Positions 1-7,926 of a stretch of 64,000 nt of DNA are shown here, in pieces. The notes beneath the pieces were generated by a model. The model was not told where the DNA came from. It saw only the letters and a list, made by a program, of their open reading frames with translations, and ran no database searches. The first letter of the stretch is position 1; the number at the start of each line of letters is the position of its first letter. The DNA lies in contig NZ_CP088294.1 in NCBI RefSeq assembly GCF_024666525.1, positions 3,286,001 through 3,350,000 of the forward strand, written 5' to 3'. Position numbers and translations under genes: made by a program. The DNA comes from Pseudomonas sp. J452. GTDB lineage: Bacteria > Pseudomonadota > Gammaproteobacteria > Pseudomonadales > Pseudomonadaceae.

Positions 1-1
1 G

Positions 2-193
2 CAGGGCAATGTGCCGGACTTTCTGCCCATGGTCGCCAAGCGCTACCTGCTGCTCTGGGTCATTACCGCCATTCCGCTACTGGGCGGGCTGATAGGTCTG
101 GCCGATTGCCTGAGCATCTTCCGTGGCGATCGTCGCTGCCTGCATGACCTGGTGGCCAGTACCCGTGTCGTCCTGGCACCCGCCAAAGGCTGA
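2..193 (+). CDS. RDD-family membrane protein, C-terminal fragment
   Basis: The open frame enters from the left edge of the window and ends in TGA at 191-193, so only about 63 residues of the C-terminus are present. A hydrophobic segment (LLLWVITAIPLLGGLIGLAD) is followed by CLHDLVASTRVV, which resembles the end of RDD domains, where a conserved Asp and a G/S-T-x-V segment follow the last membrane span. These are small integral membrane proteins of uncertain transport or regulatory role. The GTG at 11 is inside the gene and is not taken as its start. Family assignment from such a short piece is moderate. Confidence 0.6.
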   Translation, partial: QGNVPDFLPMVAKRYLLLWVITAIPLLGGLIGLADCLSIFRGDRRCLHDLVASTRVVLAPAKG

Positions 194-240
194 CTCGCCC
201 AGATCGCCAGCCAGGCGCGGGCGTGGCAAGCGTCCGCGCC

Positions 241-1095
241 TCAGAGGCGAAAACCCTCGACGATATGCTCGGCCAGGGTTTCCGTGACCTGGGATTGGCT
301 GTGCTGGTTGCGCAGCAGCACGATGCTGGTCTGCGGCAGCGTTGGCAGGCCTTCGGCCTCGCCGATGATGCGCATATCCGGGGTGATCAGGCTCTGCAGC
401 TGGGCGGTGACCGCCAGGCCGGCGCTGACCACGGCGAAGATCGCCGACAGGCTGGGGCTGGTGTAGGCGATACGGTACTCGCGCTCCATGGCGTCCAGCG
501 CGTTGCAGGCCCAGGCGCGGCAGAAGCAATCGGCATTGAACATGGCCAGTGGCATGGGCGTCTGCTCGTGGGGGCTGAAGCCGATGGCCTCGGCCCAGAC
601 GAAACGCTCCTGACGCAACAGCTGGCCGATCTCCTTGCCCGGCTCGCGGGTGACGATGGTCAGGTCGAGGTCCTGGCGCTGCAGCAGCTGGAAGGACGGC
701 TCGCAGTGCAGCTCCACCTGCACCAGCGGATAGGCCTGGGCGAAACGGGCGAGGATGCCCGGCATGAAGCGCATCACGTAGTCGTCCGGTGTGCCGATGC
801 GCACCGAGCCAACCATATGCGGTTCGCGCAGGGTATTGAACACCTCGCCATGCAGCTTGAGGATGCGCCGGGCATAGCCCAGCAACACCTGGCCTTCGGC
901 GGTGAGGCGCACCTGACGGCCATCACGCTGGAACAGCGAGCGCTGCAGCACATCTTCTTCCAGACGCTTCATCTGCATGCTGATGGCCGACTGGGTGCGG
1001 TTGACCGCCTCGGCCGCGCGGGTGAAGCCACCCAGGTCGGCGATGGCGACGAAGCTGCGCAGCAGCTCGGTGTCGATGCTTGGGTAATTGGCCAT
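241..1095 (-). CDS. LysR-family transcriptional regulator
   Basis: This 284-residue protein has the normal LysR length. The N-terminal winged helix-turn-helix covers about residues 8-66 and includes the typical segment FTRAAEAVNRTQSAISMQMK. A periplasmic-binding-protein-like effector domain follows from about residue 92 (GSVRIGTPDDYVMRFMPGIL). It should bind DNA and respond to a small ligand that cannot be read from the sequence. It is divergent from the DUF1127 gene at 1192, with 96 bp between the two starts, so that gene is the most obvious target after its own promoter. The start is an ATG at 1095. Confidence 0.9.
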   Translation of the reverse strand: MANYPSIDTELLRSFVAIADLGGFTRAAEAVNRTQSAISMQMKRLEEDVLQRSLFQRDGRQVRLTAEGQVLLGYARRILKLHGEVFNTLREPHMVGSVRIGTPDDYVMRFMPGILARFAQAYPLVQVELHCEPSFQLLQRQDLDLTIVTREPGKEIGQLLRQERFVWAEAIGFSPHEQTPMPLAMFNADCFCRAWACNALDAMEREYRIAYTSPSLSAIFAVVSAGLAVTAQLQSLITPDMRIIGEAEGLPTLPQTSIVLLRNQHSQSQVTETLAEHIVEGFRL

Positions 1096-1191
1096 TGATC
1101 AATCTCCAAGATGTCTCGCATAAGAAACATTCGTTGGATTGATCTTAATCCCAGCGCGAGACTGGCGCCAACCCCACAGGAGGGCGTCGAG

Positions 1192-1425
1192 ATGAAAGGT
1201 CAAAAAGGTTATGCCGTAGCACAGTCGATCAGCATCGAACGGATGCGTCCCCTCATTCTACTGAAGGCCGCCTGGCGTCAAGTCGTACGCTGGTGGCAAC
1301 TGGCCGAGCAGCGTCGCCGGCTGGCTATGCTGGATGAACATGCGCTGAAGGACATGGGCCTGAGCCGCGCCGATGTCTTGCAGGAAAGCGAGCGGCCGTT
1401 CTGGGACGACCCGCTCAAACGCTGA
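1192..1425 (+). CDS. DUF1127 small protein
   Basis: This 77-residue protein carries a DUF1127 (YjiS-like) motif at its C-terminal half: a tryptophan- and arginine-rich helix (VRWWQLAEQRRRLAMLDEHA) followed by LKDMGLSRAD. Such small basic proteins are common in Proteobacteria. Several have been linked to RNA binding or phosphate and carbon metabolism, but the role of this one is unknown. The start is set at ATG 1192 because AGGAGGG lies just upstream; the longer frame from 1111 has no such site. It is transcribed away from the LysR gene and is a candidate target of it. Confidence 0.75.
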   Translation: MKGQKGYAVAQSISIERMRPLILLKAAWRQVVRWWQLAEQRRRLAMLDEHALKDMGLSRADVLQESERPFWDDPLKR

Positions 1426-1559
1426 GTCGTTGTGCACCGAGGCGTGGTAAGGCGTCCGTTGCCGTCAGGCCGACCGGCCACCAGGCCTGGGCGCAAGCGG
1501 CTGCTGGCAGCATGCCGGTTGGCTGAATGAGAGACAAGGTATTGAAGCAAGGAGCCAGT

Positions 1560-2021
1560 ATGTCCCCTTACCACCTCGCGCAACTGAATATCGCCAGCAT
1601 GAAGGAGCCCCTGGAGTCGCCGGGCATGGCCGACTTCGTCGCCAACCTGGAGCGCATCAATGCCCTGGCCGAGAGTTCGCCAGGCTACGTCTGGCGTCTG
1701 CAGGACGAGGCGGGCGATGCCACCGCCCTCCGCCCATTCGGCGCACAGATGCTGGTCAATCTTTCGCTATGGCAGGATGTCGAGTCGCTCAGCGACTACG
1801 TCTACAAGTCCGCTCATACCGAGATGCTCAAGCGGCGCAACGAGTGGTTCAGCCGCCTGGGCGAGGCGCACATGGTGCTGTGGTGGGTGCCGGCCGGGCA
1901 TCTGCCGGATGTTCATGAGGCCGCCGAGCGCTTGCGTTTGCTGCGTGAGCTGGGGCCGACTGCCGAGGCGTTCAGCTTTCGCCAGCGCTTTGCCGCCCCG
2001 GCTGCGCTGCTCACTACCTGA
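1560..2021 (+). CDS. DUF3291 domain protein
   Basis: This 153-residue protein resembles the DUF3291 family. It has the N-terminal HLAQLNIASMKEPLESPGM segment and the central NLSLWQDVESLSDYVYKSAH, followed by W-rich VLWWVPAGHLPD. The fold resembles antibiotic-biosynthesis monooxygenase (ferredoxin-like) domains, but no enzymatic activity is established. The start is ATG 1560, preceded by AAGGAG at a good spacing; an upstream in-frame start at 1527 lacks a ribosome site. It stands alone, 47 bp before the YcaQ-like gene on the same strand, and the two may be co-transcribed. Confidence 0.7.
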   Translation: MSPYHLAQLNIASMKEPLESPGMADFVANLERINALAESSPGYVWRLQDEAGDATALRPFGAQMLVNLSLWQDVESLSDYVYKSAHTEMLKRRNEWFSRLGEAHMVLWWVPAGHLPDVHEAAERLRLLRELGPTAEAFSFRQRFAAPAALLTT

Positions 2022-2068
2022 GCTGGCGAGGCTGGCGTGGCGACGGAATGCGGCTAGCATAGGCCGCC

Positions 2069-3283
2069 ATGAGCCTATCCCTTTCCTTGTCGCAAGCCCG
2101 TCGCCTGGCCCTGGCCGCCCAGGGCTTCGGCCGGATGCCGCGCGCAGCTGTCGGCCAGCGTCAGTTGCTGGCGCAGATCGAGCGCCTCGGCGTGCTGCAG
2201 ATCGATTCAGTCAACGCCCTGGTGCGCTCGCACTACTTGCCGGGTTTCTCGCGTCTCGGCCACTACCCACCTGAGCTGCTCGACGAGCTGGCCTGGGGCC
2301 CGCCACGGCGCCGTGCGCTGTTCGAGTATTGGGGGCATGAAGCCTCGTTGTTGCCGCTTGAGCTGTATCCGCTGCTGCGTTGGCGCATGCGGCGTGCCGC
2401 CGATGGCCAGGGCATCTACCGGCAATTGGCCGAGTTTGGTCGCCAGCAGCGTGAGCTCATTACCCGCGTATTGTGCAGCGTGCGCGAGCAGGGCGCCCTG
2501 GGCGCCGGCAGCCTGAGCACCCGTACCGAGCGGGCCGGGCCCTGGTGGGACTGGAGCGCGGAGAAGCATGCACTGGAGTGGCTGTTCGCTGCTGGCGAGG
2601 TGACGGTGGCCGGCCGGCGCGGCTTCGAGCGCCTCTACGACCTGCCGGAGCGGGTGATTCCGCCGGCGCAGTTCGAGCATCCCGAGCTGGAGGCAGGCGA
2701 CGCGCAGCGCCAGTTGTTGCTGCGCTCGGCGGATGCTCTGGGGGTGGCGACGGCAAAGGATCTGCGCGATTACTACCGGCTGGACGCAGCCGAAACCAAG
2801 ATGCGCATTGCCGAGCTGGTCGAAGCCGGTGAACTGCAGCACGTCGCGGTCGAGGGCTGGACGCAGTCGGCCTATTGCCGTGGCGAACCGAAGCTGCCGC
2901 GGCGGATCAGGGCCAGCGCGCTGCTATCGCCCTTCGATTCGCTGATCTGGGCACGCGAACGCACCGAGCGCCTGTTCGACTTCCGCTACCGCCTAGAGAT
3001 CTACACCCCACAGCACAAGCGCGTGTATGGCTACTACGTGCTGCCGTTCCTGCATGACGAGCGTCTGCAGGCGCGTCTCGACCTGCGCAGCGAGCGGGCG
3101 CAGGGGCGCCTGGCGGTGCATGCCGTGCATGTGGAGAAAAGTGGCTTGGGCGAGGAGGCACTGCTGGCGCTGGCGGCTCAGCTGCAAGTGCTGGCCAGCT
3201 GGCTGGGACTGCAGCGGGTGGTGCTGAATTGCCGGTCGGCTGAGGCCGCACGCTTGCGGCCTCGGTTGGCCAGTGACCTGTAG
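2069..3283 (+). CDS. ycaQ: YcaQ/AlkX-type winged-helix DNA glycosylase
   Basis: This 404-residue protein belongs to the HTH_42 (formerly DUF1006) family of winged-helix DNA glycosylases. In E. coli, YcaQ (AlkX) unhooks interstrand crosslinks and removes alkylated bases. The catalytic QxD motif is present as Q44-I45-D46 within GVLQIDSVNALVRSHYLP. Other family segments are the FEYWGHEASLLP stretch near residue 90 and LLSPFDSLIWARERTERLFDF near 290. Length agrees with the family. The stop codon (TAG, 3281-3283) lies inside a REP palindrome. Substrate range, monoadduct versus crosslink, cannot be decided from sequence. Confidence 0.85.
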   Translation: MSLSLSLSQARRLALAAQGFGRMPRAAVGQRQLLAQIERLGVLQIDSVNALVRSHYLPGFSRLGHYPPELLDELAWGPPRRRALFEYWGHEASLLPLELYPLLRWRMRRAADGQGIYRQLAEFGRQQRELITRVLCSVREQGALGAGSLSTRTERAGPWWDWSAEKHALEWLFAAGEVTVAGRRGFERLYDLPERVIPPAQFEHPELEAGDAQRQLLLRSADALGVATAKDLRDYYRLDAAETKMRIAELVEAGELQHVAVEGWTQSAYCRGEPKLPRRIRASALLSPFDSLIWARERTERLFDFRYRLEIYTPQHKRVYGYYVLPFLHDERLQARLDLRSERAQGRLAVHAVHVEKSGLGEEALLALAAQLQVLASWLGLQRVVLNCRSAEAARLRPRLASDL

Positions 3284-3340
3284 CAGCCAGCTTGCTGGCG
3301 ATCCGCTGCGCCACTGATCGCCAGCAAGCTGGCTCCTACA
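3279..3340. repeat. REP doublet (REPIN) overlapping the ycaQ stop
   Basis: Two 24-nt arms, 3279-3302 and 3317-3340, are inverted copies of each other with one mismatch. They carry the Pseudomonas REP core GCCAGCTTGCTGGCGAT and are separated by 14 nt. REP doublets of this type are mobilised by RAYT transposases, none of which is in the window. The left arm includes the TAG stop codon of the upstream gene. Confidence 0.85.
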
Positions 3341-3361
3341 AAAACGGGGCCGCAGCCCCGT
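3340..3361 (-). terminator. Rho-independent terminator of the M48 protease gene
   Basis: A seven-base-pair stem (ACGGGGC at 3344-3350 with GCCCCGT at 3355-3361) is followed on the minus strand by a run of T. It lies 9 bp after the end of the minus-strand protease gene. Confidence 0.75.
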
Positions 3362-3370
3362 GATGGCAAC

Positions 3371-4123
3371 TTACTTGTTGGCGGCGATGCGTGCGCGAAT
3401 ATGCGCGGCGCGCTCGGCGGAAGCCGGGTGGGAGTCGAACATGCTGCTCTCGCCACTGCTCAGCTTGGCCAGCTTCTCGAAGGCGGTGACCAGACCTTCG
3501 CGGTTGACGCCGCGCTGGGTCAGCAGGTCGAAGGAGAAGTCATCCGCATCGGATTCCTGGGACTGGGAGAACTGCGCATTGACCAGTTCCTCACCCAGTT
3601 CGCCGATCTGCGAGCTGGACAGTGCCGCCGCAGCGCCATTGCCCGAGGATGCGGCGGCATTGCGCGCGGCCGAGGTGGCATAAGCGGCTTGCATGGCCTT
3701 CTTGGTGTGCCCGAGGGCAACGTGGCCCATCTCGTGGCCGAGCACGCCTTCCACTTCGTTGTCGGTCATCAGGTCCATCAGGCCGCTGTACACGCGCACG
3801 CAACCGTTGGCCATGGCCCAGGCGTTGACGTCATCGGTCAGGTAGACCTTGTAGTTCACCGGCGTGCCGTTGACCTGGCTGCCGAGGTTGGCGGCGATCT
3901 TGTCCAGGCGCTGGCTGTATTCGCTGTCAGCCGGCGCGATGGGCGCTTCGGCATCCATCTGCACGCAGGCCTGGTCGGCCTGGCTCTTCACTTCGGCATC
4001 GCTGAGGGTAGCGGCCTGCACGGCCATCATGCCGGTCTGCAGCATGGCGTCCGGGCTCATGTTCTGGCAGCCGCTGAGCAGGGTGGCGAAGGCGAGGGCG
4101 GAAAGGGGGAATTGCAGTTTCAT
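3371..4123 (-). CDS. M48-family metalloprotease lipoprotein (LoiP/YggG-like)
   Basis: This 250-residue protein has a lipoprotein signal with lipobox L-L-S-G-C19, so it should be anchored in the envelope, probably in the outer membrane facing the periplasm. The zinc site is H130-E131-M132-G133-H134 in GVLGHEMGHVALGH. A third ligand is likely the Glu in the downstream QESDADDFSFDLL segment. Domain order and length fit LoiP (YggG) of E. coli, a membrane-protein quality-control protease. It is monocistronic between two terminator-like regions. The gene convergent with it is the YcaQ-like glycosylase. Confidence 0.88.
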   Translation of the reverse strand: MKLQFPLSALAFATLLSGCQNMSPDAMLQTGMMAVQAATLSDAEVKSQADQACVQMDAEAPIAPADSEYSQRLDKIAANLGSQVNGTPVNYKVYLTDDVNAWAMANGCVRVYSGLMDLMTDNEVEGVLGHEMGHVALGHTKKAMQAAYATSAARNAAASSGNGAAAALSSSQIGELGEELVNAQFSQSQESDADDFSFDLLTQRGVNREGLVTAFEKLAKLSSGESSMFDSHPASAERAAHIRARIAANK

Positions 4124-4409
4124 CGGTCATCTTCCTTGGTGGGGGTGTAAGCCGCGAGTCATTCCCGGCTGGGCGGTGCTTGCAGAGCGTGGATCACGTT
4201 CCGGACTCAAGACACCGGAGCCCGCAGACTGCGCGAATTGTTGCACAGGTGCCTGGGGCGAGCGCTGAAACAGGTCTCACTTGGCGTAGCCGCTGTTGGC
4301 GATCTCGCGTTGATAGCATTGGCAAAAGCCCTTTGTCTTTCTCGCCTGTTCTGCCTCATTCCCGCAGGCGTAGCGCCAGAGCCAGGGGCAGCCTGCGTAC
4401 GTGAGCTTC
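4124..4409. other. Intergenic region with a cysteine-rich open frame lacking a clear start
   Basis: The region separates the M48 gene from the AraC gene, both on the minus strand. On the minus strand an open frame runs from the end of the AraC gene to a stop near 4277. It encodes CPWLWRYACGNEAEQ and then GFCQCYQREIANSGYAK, cysteine-rich and protein-like. No ATG, GTG or TTG with a ribosome site begins it after the AraC stop. It may be a gene remnant or a chance frame. Nothing else is recognised here. Confidence 0.3.
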
Positions 4410-5426
4410 TCAGCGCTTGCGATACTGGCGTGGCGGCACGCCTTTCCAGCGTTTGAAGGCGTGGATGAAGTTGGACACTTCGCCATAGCCCAGGCGTTCG
4501 GCGATTTCTTCCAGGTTCAGGCCGCCGGTGGCCAGCAGTTCTTCGGCCAGGGCCTGGCGCACTTCTTCCAGCAGGTTGCGAAAGCTGCTGTCTTCCTCGT
4601 CCAGGCGCCGGCGCAAGGTGCGCGAGCTCATGTGCAGGCTGGCGGCAACTTCCTCCATATCCGGCAAGCGACCGGGGCGGTTCAGCAGCAGGCTGCGAAT
4701 CCGTGCGGCCAGGCCGCTGCGTTGGCGGCGCTTGTCCAGCAGGAGCTGGCATTGCTGCTCGCACAGTTCCACTGTGCGTGGGTTGGCGCCGGGCAGCGGG
4801 CGGTCGAGCAGTTGCCGATCGACCACTAGGCGGTTGCAGGGCTGGCCGAAGTTCGGCAGCACGCCGATTTCACTGAGGTACAGGCTGGGGTCGGCAGGTG
4901 CCGGGATGCACAGGTCGACACGGCGAATCGGTGGCGCTGCGTTGATCAACTCGCGCTGGGCGTTGAGCATGCCGGCCAGGTCGCGCTCGAGGATGAAACG
5001 GCGTAGCGGCAGGGGAATGGCACGGTCGTCGAGCAGCAGGTGCGCTTCGTCGCCATGCTCTTCCAGATGCATGCCGTGGAAGGCGTAGGTCAGGTCGAGG
5101 TAGCGCAGGCCGAGGCGGGCGGCGTCACGGTAGGTCGGGCTGCTGAGCAGGGCAAAGCCCCAGATGCCATAGGTGTTGAGCTGGTAGCGTTTGCCGACCA
5201 GCAGGCCGATGCCCGGCTGCTCGCCGAGCGCGCGGACCAGGTTGCCGATCAGCAGCAGCTCCTGTTCTGCGGCGACCTCGCAGGCCGGGTCGGCCAGCAG
5301 GTGCCAGCTCAGGCCGGTGCCGGCCAGGCAGGCGTCGAGTGACAGGCCTTGGTCGAGACCGAACTGGGCCAGCAGTTGCACGCTGATGGCGCTGCGCCGT
5401 GCGGGCCAGTGGGGTGTGGCAGTCAT
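4410..5426 (-). CDS. AraC-family transcriptional regulator
   Basis: This roughly 338-residue regulator has an N-terminal arabinose-binding-like effector domain of the type found in OruR/ArgR-like AraC proteins (about residues 15-200). Two C-terminal helix-turn-helix units follow (LHMSSRTLRRRLDEED, then LEEIAERLGYGEVSNFIHAF with the canonical ending). The start is placed at ATG 5426; an in-frame GTG at 5447 would add seven residues. It is divergent from the monooxygenase operon with about 110 bp between the starts, so it very likely controls that operon. The inducer is unknown. Confidence 0.88.
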   Translation of the reverse strand: MTATPHWPARRSAISVQLLAQFGLDQGLSLDACLAGTGLSWHLLADPACEVAAEQELLLIGNLVRALGEQPGIGLLVGKRYQLNTYGIWGFALLSSPTYRDAARLGLRYLDLTYAFHGMHLEEHGDEAHLLLDDRAIPLPLRRFILERDLAGMLNAQRELINAAPPIRRVDLCIPAPADPSLYLSEIGVLPNFGQPCNRLVVDRQLLDRPLPGANPRTVELCEQQCQLLLDKRRQRSGLAARIRSLLLNRPGRLPDMEEVAASLHMSSRTLRRRLDEEDSSFRNLLEEVRQALAEELLATGGLNLEEIAERLGYGEVSNFIHAFKRWKGVPPRQYRKR

Positions 5427-5534
5427 GCAAGTTTGTCCGAAAGTCACAATTTTATGGCCGACTATGCCATAACTCGGGAGCCGCGCAGTACGTAGGATCT
5501 GCTCATCGCTTTATCGCGGTTTATGGAGATAAGA

Positions 5535-7007
5535 ATGCACAACAAGACTCCTGAGCAGGCGCCCCTGGGCGTGCTGATCATCGGCTCGGGTTTTGCCGGC
5601 CTGGGCCTGGCCATGCGCCTGCACCAGCAGGGCAGCGACGACTTCCTGATCCTGGAAAAGGCCGCCAAGGCCGGCGGTACCTGGCGCGACAATGACTACC
5701 CCGGTGCCGCCTGCGATGTGCCCTCGCACCTGTACTCCTTTTCCTTCGAACCGAAGACCGACTGGAGTCGGCGCTTTGCCCCACAGGCCGAGATCTTCGC
5801 CTATGTGCAGCAGTGCATTGCCAAGTACCAACTGCAATCGCGTATCCGCTGCAACAGCGAAGTGAGCGAGGCCTGGTTCGACGAGCCGGCGGCGCTGTGG
5901 CGGGTGAGCACTGTCGATGGCGCGCAGTTCAGTGCGCGGGCGCTGGTCAGTGCCTGTGGTCAGCTCAACCGGCCGCTGTACCCGCAGATTGCCGGTATCG
6001 AGCGCTTCGCCGGAGAGAGCTTCCATTCGGCGCGCTGGCGGCATGACATCGACCTGGGCGGCAAGCGCGTGGCGGTGATCGGCACCGGCGCCAGCGCCAT
6101 TCAGTTCGTCCCCGCGATCGTACCCAGGGTGCAGCAGCTGACTCTGTTCCAGCGCACGGCGGCCTATGTGCTGCCCAAGCCGGACCGCGCCTACAGCCGC
6201 TTCGAGCTGGCGCTGATGCAGCGGTTTCCCTGGACGCAGAAACTCGACCGGGCCCTGCAGTACCTCTATCACGAGGCCCGTGGCGTGGCCTTCTTCGTCC
6301 TGCCGGGGTTGATGAAACTGTATCGCGGCAGTTTTCTCCGTCATCTGCAGCGCCAGGTTGCCGACCCCGAACTGCGCGCCCGGCTGACCCCGGATTACCC
6401 GTTGGGCTGCAAGCGCATCCTGATCAGCAACGACTACTACCCGGCACTGGCCCAGCCGCAGGTGGAGGTGGTCAACCAGGCGATCCGCGAAGTCAGCGAA
6501 CAGGGGGTGATCACCGCCGATGGCCGCGAGCATGCGGCGGATGTGCTGATCTATGGCACCGGTTTTGCCGCCAGCGATTTTCTTGCGCCCATGCGCATTC
6601 GCGGCCTTGGCGGGCGCGAACTGAACCAGGCCTGGAAGGAGGGCGCCGAGGCTTACAAGGGCATCAGCGTCAACGGCTTCCCCAACCTGTTCATCCTCTA
6701 CGGGCCGAATACCAACCTGGGCCACAACTCGATCATTTATATGCTCGAAAGCCAGTTTCCCTATGTGCTGAGCTGCCTGCAGCAACTGCAACAGGGCGTG
6801 CGTTACCTCGACGTGCGTGCGCCCGTGCAGCAGGCCTGGAACCAGCGCCTGCAGCACGACATCGAGCATTCGGTGTGGGAGCAGGGCTGCAACAGCTGGT
6901 ACAAGAACGCCGCAGGCAAGCACACCAACAACTGGTCCGGCTTCACCTTCAGCTATCGCCAACACACCCGTCAGCCGGACTGGAGCGACTATGACCAGGT
7001 TCGTTGA
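5535..7007 (+). CDS. Flavin-containing / Baeyer-Villiger-type monooxygenase
   Basis: This 490-residue enzyme has an FAD-binding GxGxxG at residues 17-22 (GSGFAG), then GGTWRDNDYPGAACDVPSH, a hallmark of Baeyer-Villiger and related class B monooxygenases. The fingerprint FxGxxxHxxxW is present as FAGESFHSARW near residue 158, but the next residue is Arg where P or D is usual. An NADPH-binding GTGASA follows near residue 183. It should insert oxygen into a ketone or oxidise a related substrate using NADPH and O2. The start is ATG 5535, with GGAG 6 nt upstream. It heads a three-gene operon and overlaps the next gene by 17 bp. Confidence 0.88.
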   Translation: MHNKTPEQAPLGVLIIGSGFAGLGLAMRLHQQGSDDFLILEKAAKAGGTWRDNDYPGAACDVPSHLYSFSFEPKTDWSRRFAPQAEIFAYVQQCIAKYQLQSRIRCNSEVSEAWFDEPAALWRVSTVDGAQFSARALVSACGQLNRPLYPQIAGIERFAGESFHSARWRHDIDLGGKRVAVIGTGASAIQFVPAIVPRVQQLTLFQRTAAYVLPKPDRAYSRFELALMQRFPWTQKLDRALQYLYHEARGVAFFVLPGLMKLYRGSFLRHLQRQVADPELRARLTPDYPLGCKRILISNDYYPALAQPQVEVVNQAIREVSEQGVITADGREHAADVLIYGTGFAASDFLAPMRIRGLGGRELNQAWKEGAEAYKGISVNGFPNLFILYGPNTNLGHNSIIYMLESQFPYVLSCLQQLQQGVRYLDVRAPVQQAWNQRLQHDIEHSVWEQGCNSWYKNAAGKHTNNWSGFTFSYRQHTRQPDWSDYDQVR

Positions 7008-7926
7008 GCTGGCGGCGCCAACCGGGCGGCGTCAGCGCTGGCTGGCGCCGCTGTTGCGCGGCATGACCTGGCTGCTGTTTAGCAGCTTCTTCCAGCCGCG
7101 AGTGAGTGCCCGGGCTCAGCGCCGCCTGCTGCGCCTGTTCACTCGCATCACGCCGATCTCCCCGGGCGTGCGCATCGAGTCGGGTGAGTTGGGTGGCGTG
7201 CCTTGCGAGTGGTTGCGGCCGGCCCAGGACAACGGTTGGGTGCTGCTCTATCTGCATGGTGGCGCCTTTATCGTTGGTGCGCCGCAGACCCATCGCAGCC
7301 TCACCAGTTACCTGGCCCGGCACGGACGCCTGGCGGTCTGCGCGCTGGACTATCGCCTGGCGCCGGAGCAGCCGTTTCCGGCGGCGCGCGACGATGCGCT
7401 GGCGGCCTATCGCGCGTTGCTCGCCCAGGGCCAGCCGGCCGAGCGCATCGTCATTGCCGGTGATTCGGCTGGCGGCAACCTGTGTCTGATCACCGCGCTG
7501 CATGTGCGCGAGCTGGGCCTGCCATTGCCGGCAGCGCTGGTGTGTTTCTCGCCGCTAACCGATATCAGCGGCGCCACCCTGCATCAGCCAGCCGCCGGCG
7601 ATCCGCTGCTGAATGAGGCCTGGCTGGAGCAGGGGATCGGCGCTTACTGCCCAGCGGGCATGGATCGGTGTGATCCAGCCGTGTCGCCGCTCTATGCTGA
7701 TCTACAGGGTTTGCCGCCCTTGCTGGTGCAGGTCGGCGAGGACGAGATCCTCCTGCGCCAGAGTCAACTGCTCGCCGAGCGCTCGCTGGCGGCGGGCGTG
7801 GACTGCACGCTTGAGCTGTATCGGCGCCAGTGGCATGTGTTCCAGATCAATTGCGGGCTGCTGCCCAGTGCCGATCAGGCCCTGCAGCGGGTGCTCGGCT
7901 TTCTCCATCAGCGAGGTTGTCCATGA
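6991..7926 (+). CDS. Alpha/beta hydrolase (HSL-type esterase)
   Basis: This 311-residue enzyme belongs to the hormone-sensitive-lipase-like (alpha/beta hydrolase fold-3) esterases. The oxyanion motif HGGAF is near residue 88 and the nucleophile elbow GDSAGGN near residue 157. The probable catalytic Asp lies in VGEDEILL and the His in RQWHVFQ near the C-terminus. The start ATG 6991 has GGAG upstream and lies inside the end of the monooxygenase gene, so the two are translationally coupled. An esterase next to a Baeyer-Villiger enzyme suggests that it hydrolyses the ester the first enzyme makes; this is inference. Confidence 0.88.
   Translation: MTRFVELAAPTGRRQRWLAPLLRGMTWLLFSSFFQPRVSARAQRRLLRLFTRITPISPGVRIESGELGGVPCEWLRPAQDNGWVLLYLHGGAFIVGAPQTHRSLTSYLARHGRLAVCALDYRLAPEQPFPAARDDALAAYRALLAQGQPAERIVIAGDSAGGNLCLITALHVRELGLPLPAALVCFSPLTDISGATLHQPAAGDPLLNEAWLEQGIGAYCPAGMDRCDPAVSPLYADLQGLPPLLVQVGEDEILLRQSQLLAERSLAAGVDCTLELYRRQWHVFQINCGLLPSADQALQRVLGFLHQRGCP

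Noticed and set aside
223..1098. A 291-codon plus-strand open frame at the left edge
   Set aside because: It mirrors the LysR gene on the opposite strand and has shadow-like His/Ala/Gln composition.
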